Shown here piece after piece: positions 7,652 through 16,340 of a DNA stretch of 64,000 nucleotides. Position numbers and translations under genes: made by a program. Within the stretch, counting starts at the first letter, position 1. Each line of letters begins with the position of its first letter. The stretch covers positions 3,844,001 through 3,908,000 of the forward strand of contig NZ_CP130713.1 of assembly GCF_030553055.1 (NCBI RefSeq), given 5' to 3'. The notes under the pieces were generated by a model that was not told the DNA's origin, did not search any database, and saw only the letters and a program-made list of their open reading frames with translations. The stretch comes from Streptomyces sp. XD-27 (GTDB lineage Bacteria; Actinomycetota; Actinomycetes; Streptomycetales; Streptomycetaceae).

Positions 7652-8113
7652 TGTCCCGTCGCATCGAAGGTTGAGCAGTCTCACTGAACGTTGAGCGCTA
7701 GGCAACGCTATTGGGCAGCCTTGAGCTTCTCGACGAGTGCGATGTACTGCGCCTGTGCTTCCACCTGTGACATGCCCGCCTTCTCCTTCCACGCGTTCCA
7801 CTTCGCTTTGGCGGTGAGGCTGAACACTCCCGGCGCGTCCGTCTCGTTGTCGCCGAGAATGCCCTGCTTGAACAGGCCATAGAGCTCAAGCATGTTCTCG
7901 TTGCTGGGCGTGTACGACAGTGTCTTGACCTCCTCGCTAGCTCTAACGAAGTAGACATTTCCCGTCGACGCCGCATCAGCCATTGCCTCGTCCTTCCTGG
8001 TCGCCCACGCAGTATCACATTCCGTATGCACACCATAACTTTGGGTGCCGTGGACGAGCCTCACCGGCGCTCAACGTTCAGTGAGACTGCTCAACCTTCG
8101 ATGCGACGGGACA
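7652..8113 (-). mobile_element. 462-bp TIR element with ACBP passenger, copy 2 (inverted)
   Basis: TIRs at 7652-7698 and 8067-8113, perfect 47-bp repeats identical to those of copy 1. The whole element is in reverse orientation. It forms the right arm of the composite unit; its outer end abuts the ACAGC duplication at 8114. Confidence 0.9.
7708..7983 (-). CDS. Acyl-CoA-binding protein (ACBP), copy 2
   Basis: Translation identical to copy 1 (91 aa; Y35, K39, K61, Y80 conserved). Start ATG 7981-7983 on the reverse strand, with the same GGAAGGA leader. The identity of coding and flanking DNA shows the two elements duplicated recently or are kept identical by conversion. Two convergent-facing copies double the dose if both are expressed. 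Confidence 0.93.
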   Translation of the reverse strand: MADAASTGNVYFVRASEEVKTLSYTPSNENMLELYGLFKQGILGDNETDAPGVFSLTAKAKWNAWKEKAGMSQVEAQAQYIALVEKLKAAQ

Positions 8114-8118
8114 ACAGC
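8114..8118 (+). repeat. Target-site duplication ACAGC, right copy
   Basis: Direct match to 5533-5537, immediately outside the right TIR. Confidence 0.85.
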
Positions 8119-8180
8119 AGGCCGGCCATGGTCGTCACCAACACGAGCAGGCGAACGCTGTTTCGCGGCTCAACCTGCAT
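8114..8180 (-). pseudogene. 5' half of the 50-aa membrane-protein gene split by the composite transposon
   Basis: Starts ATG at 8180 with a strong GGGGAGGGACAAC leader and encodes [20 protein letters not shown], then meets the element. Excising 5538-8113 and one ACAGC restores the frame into LLSTVAVIVLALTGANRRNAL. The intact product would be a 50-residue single-span membrane protein of unknown role. Confidence 0.8.
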
Positions 8181-8249
8181 GTTGTCCCTCCCCGCGCCGC
8201 TGGCCTCGCCATACTTCGATGGACACCTCACGAAGGGAAGGGAACCCCT

Positions 8250-8819
8250 GTGGACTTTCCAGAGATCGATGTCCCAGGCAGCGGCGCGCTCTTCGCCCGC
8301 CTGAGCACCTCGCTCGGCGAGATCGTGGTACGTCTCGAAGAAGAGCGCGCTCCGAAGACCGTGAAGAACTTCGTCGGGCTGGCCACCGGCAGGATCGACT
8401 GGAAAGACCCTGCCACCGGGGCCTCCATGAAGGGCACGCCCCTCTACGACGGGGTACGGTTCCACCGCGTCATCCCTGGTTTCATGATCCAGTGCGGTGA
8501 TCCCCTCTCCCGCCATACCGACCAGGCCCTGCGGTGGGGCACCGGTGGGCCGGGTTACAAGTTCACCGACGAGTTTCACCCCGAGCTTCGTCACGACGGA
8601 TCAGGCGTCTTGTCGATGGCCAACAGCGGGCCGAACAGCAACGGATCCCAGTGGTTCATCACCGACGGACCGACCCCGCATCTGAACGGGAAACACTCCG
8701 TCTTCGGCCGGATCGTGCGCGGCCAGGACGTCGTCGCCTGTATCGCCAACGTGGCCACCACCCGCGACCGCCCGAACCAGGACATCATGCTCACCACGGT
8801 GCAGTTGTTCCGGGAGTGA
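8250..8819 (+). CDS. Cyclophilin-type peptidyl-prolyl cis-trans isomerase
   Basis: 189 aa, no signal peptide, so probably cytoplasmic. It carries the cyclophilin core: [19 protein letters not shown] with the catalytic Arg of FHRVI, then [20 protein letters not shown] and [15 protein letters not shown]. It should speed isomerisation of Xaa-Pro bonds during folding. GTG 8250 is preceded by GAAGGGAAGGG. It is carried on island 1, probably an extra copy beside a chromosomal paralogue. A terminator hairpin follows at 8830-8871. Confidence 0.95.
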   Translation: MDFPEIDVPGSGALFARLSTSLGEIVVRLEEERAPKTVKNFVGLATGRIDWKDPATGASMKGTPLYDGVRFHRVIPGFMIQCGDPLSRHTDQALRWGTGGPGYKFTDEFHPELRHDGSGVLSMANSGPNSNGSQWFITDGPTPHLNGKHSVFGRIVRGQDVVACIANVATTRDRPNQDIMLTTVQLFRE

Positions 8820-8829
8820 CCACCCCGCC

Positions 8830-8871
8830 CGCGCTGGTCCAGGCGAGCATCCGCGCGCCGGGACCAGCGCG
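8830..8871 (+). terminator. Terminator hairpin after the cyclophilin gene
   Basis: Inverted repeat of 11 bp: CGCGCTGGTCC (8830-8840) and GGACCAGCGCG (8861-8871), loop 20 bases. Confidence 0.65.
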
Positions 8872-9002
8872 GAGCATGGACAGCAGGTCCTGCGCCGCAT
8901 CAGCGTCGGCGCTCACGCACAGCTACTTTGGGGCTGGTGTCGGAGCTAGGCAGCGTTTGAAATGTTGATCAAAGCGTTGTTGGGCTTCGCTCATGCGCCG
9001 CG

Positions 9003-9536
9003 CTACCGCACCGGCGCGTCGAGCTCAGCCCTGGCTTCCCGGATGAAGCCGTGCTGTGCCGTTTCCAGGGCCTGACTGCGCTCAACGAACATGCGTAGAC
9101 GCTGAGCGAAATCCGCTGCGGGAAGGCGCATTGTGTTTGCCTTTGCCAGGGCCTCTTCGTGGATGGTGGAGGCCAAGTCGGCCATGCGGTCCGGGCCGGT
9201 GATAGTCACCGTCGTGACAGATCGCTGAAGTGCGTCCAGGGCGGCGTTGGTGGGAGCCCACAGTTCCTGGTGGTCGGCATCCTCGTCCCAGTCCGGCCGA
9301 GCGCGAGCGGCGACGATCGGGCCGAAGGTAGCCTCGACTTCGCCGCACTGGTCGAGAACGGCCGCGAATGCAGCTTGTCGCTCTTCCCGCAACCGATGCC
9401 TGACATCAACGGCTTCTTGATCCCGTACCTGCCGCCGGATTGCCCAGCCTTGGACGAGCGCACCCCCAAGAGCCCCCGTCAGCGTTCCGGCGATCCCCAG
9501 CGCAGCAGCCCAGACGGCTGCATCCCCCTGATCCAT
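9003..9536 (-). CDS. Single-span membrane protein with cytoplasmic helical domain, unknown function
   Basis: About 177 aa from ATG 9536 (MDQGDAAVWAAALG). An N-terminal transmembrane helix (AAALGIAGTLTGALGGALVQGWAI) is followed by about 140 mostly helical, charged residues (RHRLREERQAAFAAVLDQ, RLRMFVERSQALETAQ), resembling the coiled small membrane proteins common in Streptomyces islands. Further in-frame starts (GTG 9557, ATG 9548 and 9545) exist and none has a good ribosome site, so the N-terminus is uncertain. It diverges from the RsbW-like gene. Confidence 0.7.
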   Translation of the reverse strand: MDQGDAAVWAAALGIAGTLTGALGGALVQGWAIRRQVRDQEAVDVRHRLREERQAAFAAVLDQCGEVEATFGPIVAARARPDWDEDADHQELWAPTNAALDALQRSVTTVTITGPDRMADLASTIHEEALAKANTMRLPAADFAQRLRMFVERSQALETAQHGFIREARAELDAPVR

Positions 9537-9585
9537 GCTGCACATCATGCTGCCCACGTCGGCGACCAGGTCAGGGCACCCGCAG

Positions 9586-10245
9586 ATGATGGACGGCGAG
9601 ACGGTGTCCGACGGGGTTTACAGAGACTGCCTATCAGGGCGAGCTGGACGGTCGCCTCGTAACGGACCGAAGCACCGGGCAACACACCGCAGCGCCGGTC
9701 CCGTGAGCCAGGGACACCAGCCCTTCAGCGATCTCACTCTCGCCATTACGCCGAACGCGGTCTCGTGGGCACGACGGCACACAGTCGACGTGCTGCAGCG
9801 ATGGAGGCTGACGAGCGACACCATCGAGACGGTGCGGCTCCTCGTCTCCGAGCTCACAACCAACGCCATCCGGCATGCCAGGCCCGGGGCAACGACAGCC
9901 ATCCCCTCGCATACGCCCTCTGGCACCGGAACGATCTCCTTCAGGCTCCACCTGACCAGTTCCAGCGTGTTCGTCTTCGTTACCGATGGCGCCCCCCGCC
10001 CACCAATGCGCAGAAAGGCAAACAGCAGCGCCACGGGCGGGCGGGGATTGCTCCTAACCGAAATCATGGCCAGCCGCTGGGGCTACTACCCCTCGCAGAC
10101 ACGTGGCGGGAAGGTCGTCTGGGCGGAGGTCCCCACCCAGCCATCAGCAGCTTCCGGCGCCCGAGACAGCGCATCACGGCCCCATGGGCTAGAGGTCAGC
10201 CCCGTGCTGCTCAGGCAGGTCCTGACAGGACTGGACGAGTTGTAG
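9586..10245 (+). CDS. RsbW-like ATP-binding protein (histidine-kinase-type ATPase fold)
   Basis: The ATPase domain covers the second half: N box LLVSELTTNAIRHA, G1-like VTDGAPRPP, and G2 ATGGRGLLLTEIMASRWGY. No dimerisation or sensor domain is present, as in anti-sigma-factor/serine-kinase proteins of the RsbW type, which bind sigma factors or phosphorylate anti-sigma antagonists. The start is uncertain: ATG 9586 or 9589, or GTG 9703, which would trim the poorly conserved N-terminus to about 180 aa. It starts about 50 bases from the oppositely oriented membrane-protein gene. Confidence 0.8.
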   Translation: MMDGETVSDGVYRDCLSGRAGRSPRNGPKHRATHRSAGPVSQGHQPFSDLTLAITPNAVSWARRHTVDVLQRWRLTSDTIETVRLLVSELTTNAIRHARPGATTAIPSHTPSGTGTISFRLHLTSSSVFVFVTDGAPRPPMRRKANSSATGGRGLLLTEIMASRWGYYPSQTRGGKVVWAEVPTQPSAASGARDSASRPHGLEVSPVLLRQVLTGLDEL

Positions 10246-10699
10246 CGAGTCCACCGGCGTGCGGCCTAAGAGATGGGATCTTCGGGTGGCTGAGCATGTG
10301 CGGCGTTCCCCGCGGACGTGGAGGCCGTCTGAAGCCATGGAGCCAGGCGAAGGTGCGCTTCGCACCCGGGCGGCATGCGCCGCTGCCAGGCCCCAGCCGA
10401 CCGGATCGGTCTCGTCTTCCTGGCCGCAAGAATCGCCGTCGGCATCCGAAGCCGATCGGCGCGCTGGCCCATCGCCAAGGGCTGATCAGCCAGAGGGGGC
10501 GACTGCAGCGACGGGCTTCGAAGGCTGAACGCGGGAGGAACCCGCGCTCTCCCCTCCTCACAAGGATGCGGAGAGGACGGGTGGTTGACCGCATCGCATG
10601 CCGGCTCGGGCCCTTCCCTACGGCTTGCGTGGGGCTCTACGCTCGTCCGGTGTCCGGAAGCTCACAGCCAGGCGTCAGCGCCGTCACCCGGGGGAGACC
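10246..10699. other. Unassigned 450-bp stretch
   Basis: No coding region supported here; short overlapping open frames on both strands lack ribosome sites. The last bases (CCCGGGGGAGACC) are the leader of the next gene. Confidence 0.3.
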
Positions 10700-11511
10700 G
10701 TGGACGTCCCGACGTTGATCCTGTTGGGGGCGGCGGGTGGTCTGCTGCGTGGGGCCCTGGACCTGTACACCCGGTTCGTGTCCTGGCAGGCCGATCGCCG
10801 CGCCCATCGGCTGAGCGCGGCAGGAACGGTACAGGGGGAAGCCCTCCGGTTCCAGGCGTACTTCGACCCCGCCGTCGACATCGTCGCGGCCGTCGTGCAC
10901 AGCGCTATGGGCGCCGGGGCCGCGGTGCTGTTCGGCACCACGGGACAGATCAGCGGTGAGTACGCCGCCCTCGTCGTCGGCATATCGGCACCTATGCTGC
11001 TCACCCAACTCGGCCGCATTCAGACGGTGAACGAGGTGATGACGGGCGACCGGCAGTCGGCTGGTGCGGTGGAGGCTGCGGCCGCGGAGGCCGGCGCGCC
11101 TCCGGATGCCAGGGCCGTGGGCGTGGGGGGCGCGGACGGCTCCGGTGCGGTAGAGGCCCCGGGCGCCGCAGACGCCGTAGCGCCGTCTGCTCCTCCGCCC
11201 CGAACGGAGTCCCCGCCCGCGCGCTCGCAGTCCCCCGCGGACCTGGTGCCTCCCGCCGCCCTTGCCGAGTGGCCGCCGTCCACCAGGAGGGCGATGCCTG
11301 CGTCCACGCCACCTGCAGGGGTCGCGGACGTTCGCACGCCGGAGCCCGCACCCGGCGAGCTCCCGGCGGACCGAACCCAGCCCCCGGATCCCACGAGCCC
11401 CGGGGACGCTCCCTGCCCCCGGACCCGGCCGACGGAAGGGGATCTGGCTTCGACAGTCGAGGCGCGCCACGATGGCGGCATGGGCCGGCGATCGGGGAGG
11501 AGGGGCTGTGA
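10700..11511 (+). CDS. Membrane protein of a conserved Streptomyces pair, probably frameshifted near its end
   Basis: GTG 10700 follows GGGGGAG. The N-terminal 120 residues are conserved-looking (VDVPTLILLGAAGGLLRGAL, two hydrophobic stretches, QADRRAHRLSAAG), followed by a long Ala/Pro/Gly-rich tail. As printed, the frame runs past the next gene's start to 11947. A single extra C in the C run at about 11416-11420 would switch it to the frame ending TGA 11509-11511, giving a GTGA overlap with the next start, typical of coupled genes. I give that end; the correction is inferred. Confidence 0.65.
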
Positions 11512-12383
11512 TCAGTTCTCCACAGCACCTGCTGAGCGAAGACCGCCGGGAGTACGAGCAGATGCTGGACGAGGCATTGCGCGCCGCCCACCGCCCGGAA
11601 CTGGCCGCCGAGGGCCAACTGCTCAGCCCGGAGCAACTGCGCACCCTTGCGCTGAATGCCACCGCCGTCATCACGGCGGCCGCGGCGGCCGAGTACCAGC
11701 ACTACGTACGGGTCCGCGAAGAACTCCGTGGTTCGGCGTCCGCGTACTCGTCGATGGGCTCGGTGACCGCCGCCCCTGCCTCGTCTGCCTTCCACCGCTC
11801 CGGCAGCCGCGCAGCGGCCACCCGCCACCACGCCCCAGGAGGTCTGGGCCATCGGTTGGGCGCAGCTGTCCTGGGCGCCGGGCAACCGGGCGGCCGCCGC
11901 ATCAGCGACGGAATCGCTTCGCGCCGCTGGGCCGGGATGTCCTATAGCCGCCGCCTGCGGGCAGCGCTGCTCGGCCTGCACGTACGCCCCGAGGTGCCGA
12001 CGGCGGCGAGAGCGGCCGGGTTGCGATCACCGCGACCGTCCGAGCAGCCCGCGGCCGTCCGCATGCCCGCTCGCACGCGCACGGCCAGGAGCAAGACACC
12101 GGCTGCGGAGACGACCGAGGCCGCCGGAGCCGGTGGACTCGCCGTCTTCGCCGTGCTCGCCCCCACCCTCTCCGGAACCGCCGCCGCGCTCTTCTTCCTC
12201 ATTGGACTCATCCTCAAGACGTTCGAAGCCGAGCCGGCTCTCGCCCGAGCCTTGATCAACGCCGGGTGGCTCGCCGGAGCCGTGGCTATGGTCACGATCG
12301 TCGTCTGCGCGGTCCTCCTGCTGGTCACCGCTGTGCGTAGCCCCGGCCAGCCCCCGGGGAGGCCGCGGACAACCACGCACTGA
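11508..12383 (+). CDS. Membrane protein, N-terminal part of a gene split by a frameshift
   Basis: GTG 11508 has an excellent GGGAGGAGGGG leader. The N-terminus is VISSPQHLLSEDRREYEQML..., a conserved helical segment up to about residue 85; then a variable linker; then two transmembrane helices (LAVFAVLAPTLSGTAAALFF and AGAVAMVTIVVCAVLLLVTA). The frame ends at TGA 12381-12383 just after the second helix. The natural continuation (EEVARARDAWREAVLERG) is in another frame from about 12353. Adding one C to the C5 run at 12351-12355 fuses the two into about 385 aa. Confidence 0.75.
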   Translation: MISSPQHLLSEDRREYEQMLDEALRAAHRPELAAEGQLLSPEQLRTLALNATAVITAAAAAEYQHYVRVREELRGSASAYSSMGSVTAAPASSAFHRSGSRAAATRHHAPGGLGHRLGAAVLGAGQPGGRRISDGIASRRWAGMSYSRRLRAALLGLHVRPEVPTAARAAGLRSPRPSEQPAAVRMPARTRTARSKTPAAETTEAAGAGGLAVFAVLAPTLSGTAAALFFLIGLILKTFEAEPALARALINAGWLAGAVAMVTIVVCAVLLLVTAVRSPGQPPGRPRTTTH

Positions 12384-12391
12384 GAGAGGAA

Positions 12392-12664
12392 GTGGCACGG
12401 GCCAGAGATGCCTGGCGGGAAGCAGTGTTGGAACGCGGCATCAAGCCCTTCCTGCGGGAAGCCCTCGTCGACCCCGCCTCGGCTCCTCCGCGCTGGAACA
12501 CCTCGTCCGCTCCCACCAGCCGCCTACCGCACCTCGGCTACAACCGCCCAGGCTTCACCACCCCCGACGACAGCCCCGGTCGCGCTCCGGCCCCTCGCCC
12601 GAGCTTCACCAGCCCCGACTACACGAGTCCGGACTTCGGAGGCCCGGAACGCCAGTCGGAGTGA
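12392..12664 (+). CDS. C-terminal part of the same split membrane protein
   Basis: Encodes RARDAWREAVLERGIKPFLR... and then a Pro/Ser-rich tail with the motif SFTSPDYTSPDFGGPE. The upstream codons in this frame (PGEAADNHALREEVA, from 12353) are also clearly coding, so an independent start at 12392 is unlikely. Read with 11508-12383 it is one gene broken by one missing base. Confidence 0.7.
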   Translation: MARARDAWREAVLERGIKPFLREALVDPASAPPRWNTSSAPTSRLPHLGYNRPGFTTPDDSPGRAPAPRPSFTSPDYTSPDFGGPERQSE

Positions 12665-12704
12665 CACTCCGAAGTCAGACCGTGCCGTCGGAGCGGCGAG
12701 CGGC

Positions 12705-13010
12705 CTATGCCCAGGCAACGAGGGGCGGACGTGGCCCAATCGCCGCATCAAGCTGCCTCGCGACCAGCAGGGCATCTGCTGCTCTCACGGGTTCGCCGGA
12801 TGCAATCTGCTCCGCCGAGATGACGCCTCGAACGGCGGCAATCACTGGGTCATCCGGTAGTGCGGCGCGAACGGCCTCGATCACGGCATCCAGCACAGGC
12901 AGCGCGATACCTTGGACCTCTTGTTCAGGATCTCTCCCGGTCAGCTCTTCAAGCGCCTTGATCAACGCCTCGGTCTTCTGCTTGGCGCCGTAGGGGTACT
13001 CCCTGCTCAC
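12705..13010 (-). CDS. Conserved hypothetical helical protein
   Basis: 101 aa. GTG 13010 has an AAGGAG leader 8-9 bases upstream. The sequence is acidic and helical (AKQKTEALIKALEELTGRDP, LPVLDAVIEAVRAALPDDP, AADALLVARQLDAAI) with no motif I recognise. It is the last gene before att site 2, at the right border of island 1. Confidence 0.65.
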   Translation of the reverse strand: MSREYPYGAKQKTEALIKALEELTGRDPEQEVQGIALPVLDAVIEAVRAALPDDPVIAAVRGVISAEQIASGEPVRAADALLVARQLDAAIGPRPPLVAWA

Positions 13011-13234
13011 CAGAGGCTCCTTCTCGCCCTTCGGCCTCCCCCCATCAAGCGTAGGCCCGAGGCGACGTCGCAGCCCGGCTGGCCGAAGAAGACCGGAGAG
13101 AACGTGTGAACAAGACGCTGCCGCTCTTGGCACGCTTGCACCAGCAACCCCCTGCTCAGCAGCATCCCGACTGCCTACAACGGCCAGCCTCCTCCCGTGC
13201 GGAAGGATCCAGGGGGGGCCGATGCATCCGCACT

Positions 13235-13252
13235 CGTGCCCTATCCGTGCCC
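13235..13252 (+). promoter_or_regulatory. Paired arm-type sites (CGTGCCC x2) of island 1
   Basis: CGTGCCC at 13235 and 13246, spacing 11 bp, 129 bp before att 2. The same arrangement precedes att 3 and att 4, so these are probable integrase or excisionase binding sites. Confidence 0.5.
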
Positions 13253-13363
13253 TCCAGAGCGGTAAACACCGGTCAAGAGAGGTGCCAAGAAGCACCACCG
13301 ATAGCACACCACAGCGATGTTTTCGCAGGTCAAATGGCATCTTGACCCCGCAGACACCGTTGA

Positions 13364-13408
13364 TTCCCAAGCTCAGAGCGCGAGTTCGATTCTCGTCACC
13401 CGCTCCAT
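13364..13408 (+). repeat. att site 2, right border of island 1
   Basis: 45-bp exact match to tRNA-Gly positions 2500-2544. No tRNA 5' half is present here. Confidence 0.9.
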
Positions 13409-13410
13409 GA

Positions 13411-13441
13411 CGAAGCCCCAGGTCAGCGACCTGGGGCTTCG
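13411..13441 (+). terminator. Terminator hairpin after att 2
   Basis: 14-bp stem CGAAGCCCCAGGTC / GACCTGGGGCTTCG with loop AGC. A variant of the tRNA-Gly terminator with compensating changes in both arms, so the hairpin is under selection. Confidence 0.8.
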
Positions 13442-13487
13442 TCGTTGGCCCGTCGTTTCGAAACCGGCGGGCTTTACCGCGGTGGCG

Positions 13488-14255
13488 TCACTGAGAGGCC
13501 CACCAGGTCGAGGGCGCCGCGGCGGTGTAACCCAGCGACTCGTACAGCGGCCTGCCCAGCTTCGAAGCGGTGAGCGTGACCGGCAGGTCCGCCAGGTGGG
13601 CGAGGGAGCCGAGCATGACGGCCCGCCCCACGCCACGCGACCGGAAAGCCGACGAAGTGCCGACCCAGTGATGGCCGCCGACGCCGTCGTCCACGACGCT
13701 GACGCCGGCTCCCGCGGGCACGCCGTCGTGCGTGGCGACGAACACGTCCACGCCCGGCTGCTCGATCAGCGCCGTCGGGAACAGCTCGCCGGGGCGGTAG
13801 GGCTTGAATCCGGCCAGCTCGAAGCCCTCGATCACGATCCGCTCGGCCGCCTGGAGGTCCTCGGGCCGCCGTACCCGGATCACGTCCAGCATCGGTTCGC
13901 CGACGGGCCCGGGCGGGCGCAGCATGACCGGCATCTGCCAGCTGCGCATGCCCAGGTGGCTCAGGTCGGTCGAGCTGAACGGATCCTCGGCGTTCACCGG
14001 GCCTGCGGCTCGGCGTACCAGCTCGCTCAACTCGGTCAGTTCGCGCGGGTCGAGGACCGGCTCTTGGATCAGGATCCGCAGGCCGGCGCGCACGTCGCCG
14101 TCGACCGCGACGAATCCGCGGCGCCGGATGACCTCATGCCCCCGGCATCGGCCGGTCGCGGTCCACAAGGCGGCGGAGTTACGGGCCTGACGCATCGGCG
14201 CCTCGGCCAAGGCTACGGACGTGGGCTGGTCGGCCGACGTAGATCGTGTTGTCAT
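13488..14255 (-). CDS. GNAT-family N-acetyltransferase
   Basis: 255 aa from ATG 14255 (MTTRSTSADQPTSVAL). The C-terminal half has the acetyl-CoA fold: DVFVATHDGVPAGAGVSVV (strands 4-5), then the pyrophosphate loop region SSAFRSRGVGRAVMLGSLAH (Q/RxxGxG/A) and a closing YESLGYTAA motif. The N-terminal half is a divergent, probably second GNAT-like domain. Substrate unknown. It is the only gene of the 1.2-kb island 2. Confidence 0.85.
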   Translation of the reverse strand: MTTRSTSADQPTSVALAEAPMRQARNSAALWTATGRCRGHEVIRRRGFVAVDGDVRAGLRILIQEPVLDPRELTELSELVRRAAGPVNAEDPFSSTDLSHLGMRSWQMPVMLRPPGPVGEPMLDVIRVRRPEDLQAAERIVIEGFELAGFKPYRPGELFPTALIEQPGVDVFVATHDGVPAGAGVSVVDDGVGGHHWVGTSSAFRSRGVGRAVMLGSLAHLADLPVTLTASKLGRPLYESLGYTAAAPSTWWASQ

Positions 14256-14440
14256 TGCGCCTACGGTACTGCGCAATTGCCCCATCACAGGGGCCAATTC
14301 CATGCGAGCTGACTGGGCCACCTGCGCGGCCGGACCACCTGGCGAGCACGAGCGGCTCCATGTTCCGTCTCGATCGTTGCCGCTGCGCCGCGTTCACAAG
14401 ACCAGGCTGAGGTTCCCGGCGACCGAAGACAGACACGAGC

Positions 14441-14457
14441 CGTGCCACAACGTGCCA
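14441..14457 (+). promoter_or_regulatory. Paired arm-type sites (CGTGCCA x2) of island 2
   Basis: CGTGCCA at 14441 and 14451, 130 bp before att 3. Followed by GGTGAACAGCGGTCAA, which parallels GGTAAACACCGGTCAA at the same place in island 1. Confidence 0.5.
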
Positions 14458-14570
14458 GTAGGGACGGTGAACAGCGGTCAACAGCAGGCACGGGAAGATG
14501 GTTGTGAGCCCTGCAGCTGGTGGTCTTTTCCGCAGGCCAGAGGCCGTCTGAGCGCTCAAGTGCTGGGTGA

Positions 14571-14615
14571 TTCCCAAGCTCAGAGCGCGAGTTCGATTCT
14601 CGTCACCCGCTCCAT
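14571..14615 (+). repeat. att site 3, right border of island 2
   Basis: Matches tRNA-Gly from 2500 and stays identical through TAGCGAAGGCCCAGGTCAG beyond the tRNA end, longer than the other copies. Confidence 0.9.
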
Positions 14616-14620
14616 AGCGA

Positions 14621-14645
14621 AGGCCCAGGTCAGCGACCTGGGCCT
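14621..14645 (+). terminator. Terminator hairpin after att 3
   Basis: AGGCCCAGGTC-AGC-GACCTGGGCCT followed by TGTTTG. Confidence 0.8.
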
Positions 14646-14746
14646 TGTTTGTTGCGGCGGGACCAGGCCCACAGCTCCACACTGCGGTCGGACGGGCGGC
14701 GGCGTAGCATCCGACACAGAGCCCCGAGAGACTCCGGGGAGGCGCG

Positions 14747-16146
14747 ATGGCGTCCCTGCAGGTGAAATCGCGAACCGGCGACCTGGTACTCCTGGACGAA
14801 TCGGCTGCCGAGCGCTTGGGTGCGGAGCTGCGCGGCGAGCTGCTCCGCCCGGATGATCAGGCATACGACCAGGCGCGCGCAGTCTGGAACGGCCTGATCG
14901 ACCACCGGCCCGCACTGATCGCCCGCTGCTCCGGAGCAGCCGACGTCGTTCAGGCGGTCACCTTCGCACGCGAGCACGACCTGCTGGTGTCCGTACGAGG
15001 AGGCGGGCACAACATCGCGGGCAAAGCGGTGTGCACTGGCGGCCTGATGATCGACCTCTCGCCCATGCGAGGTGTCGCGGTCGATCCGGAGCGCTGCACC
15101 GCCCGAGTCGAGGGAGGTGCGACCCTCAAGGAACTGGACCGAGCCACGCAGGCATCGGGCCTGGCCACGACGGCGGGCGTCGTGACGCACACGGGCGTCG
15201 CCGGGCTCACTCTGGGCGGCGGCGTCGGCCGGCTGGCCCGGAGGTACGGCCTGGCCTGCGACAATCTGCGGGCCGCGGAGGTCGTCACCGCCGACGGCCG
15301 GATGGTGAGGGCAGACGGGTCCGACAACGCCGACCTCTTCTGGGGTCTGCGGGGCGCCGGAGCCAACTTCGGGGTCACGACCTCCTTCGAGTTCCAGCTC
15401 CACCGCGTGGGCCCCGAAGTGCTCGGAGGCGTCGTCGTCCACCCCCTGGGGAAGGCGAAGGCCGCCTTGAGGTTCTACGGCGAGTACTCCCTGTCGGCTC
15501 CCGACGAGCTGTCGGCCGACGCGATCTTCCTGACTTCGCCCGATGGCGACCCGATGCTCGCCATCTCCGTGTGTTACGTCGGGTCGGTGGAGGAAGGCGA
15601 GCGCGTACTGCAGCCACTCCGGCGGTTCGGCCCGCCGCTGGTCGACGAGATCGGCCCGGTCGCGTACACGGAACTACAGGCCGCGGCCGACGCCTTCTTC
15701 CCCACCGGCCTCCGCTACTACTGGAAGTCCCATTTCCTGGAGCGGATCGCCGACGACGCCGTGGAGGCCACGGTGGACCACTTCGCCCGCGTCCCGTCCC
15801 CCAGGTCCCTCATCGTCTTCCAGCAATACGGTGGTGCCGTCAGCCGCGTCGACCCATCCGCCACGGCCTTCCGCCCCGGAACGCGCAGTACGACAACTTC
15901 GCCGCGTCCATCTGGACCGGCCCCGGGGAACTCCAGACACAGAGGCAGTGGGTCCAGCGGTGGTGGGACATCATGAGCCCCTTCTCCCTGGAAGCCGAGT
16001 ATGCGAACAACCTGGGAGAAGAGGGCGAGGAGCGCGTGCGGGCGGCCTACGGCGGGAACTACGAGCGGCTGGTGTCCCTCAAGAACACGTACGACCCCGC
16101 AAACTTCTTCCGCTTGAACGCGAACATCCGGCCGGGCACGCGGTGA
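14747..16146 (+). CDS. Berberine-bridge-type FAD-linked oxidase, frameshifted
   Basis: PCMH-type FAD-binding domain: SVRGGGHNIAG with the histidine that usually holds FAD covalently, TLGGGVGRLARRYGLACDN with a cysteine at the second attachment position, and FWGLRGAGANFGVTTSFEF. The BBE C-terminus (YDPANFFRLNANI) is present but in another frame. The shift lies at the C run 15874-15877, where one added C restores a continuous protein of about 466 aa. Enzymes of this type oxidise sugars or aromatic and natural-product substrates; the substrate here is unknown. Main gene of island 3. Confidence 0.8.
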
Positions 16147-16340
16147 CACCCAACAGTGCACCGGATACAACGGCTTGACCACGAACCCGGCAAACGCTCC
16201 CGGTCGCAGCACCAGCACGTTTCGGATTCGGTCGGGGCTCCGGCCGAACCTGAGACGGTTCAACACCCGTACATCTGCTGCCTTTTCACCACGCATTCGC
16301 TGGTGACCCAGTGGCGGTGGGTTCTGCGGACGCCCCGGTT

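Larger units (their letters stand above)
5538..8113. mobile_element. Composite transposon-like unit carrying two ACBP genes and a quinone oxidoreductase
   Basis: 2,576 bp bounded by two identical 462-bp elements in inverted orientation (5538-5999 and 7652-8113). The outer boundaries begin TGTCCCGTCGCATCG and end with its complement. A 5-bp target duplication ACAGC flanks only the outer ends, so the whole unit appears to have inserted as one piece. No transposase is encoded inside; mobilisation must have come in trans. The TGT...ACA termini and 5-bp duplication fit DDE transposases in general. I do not assign a family. Confidence 0.85.
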
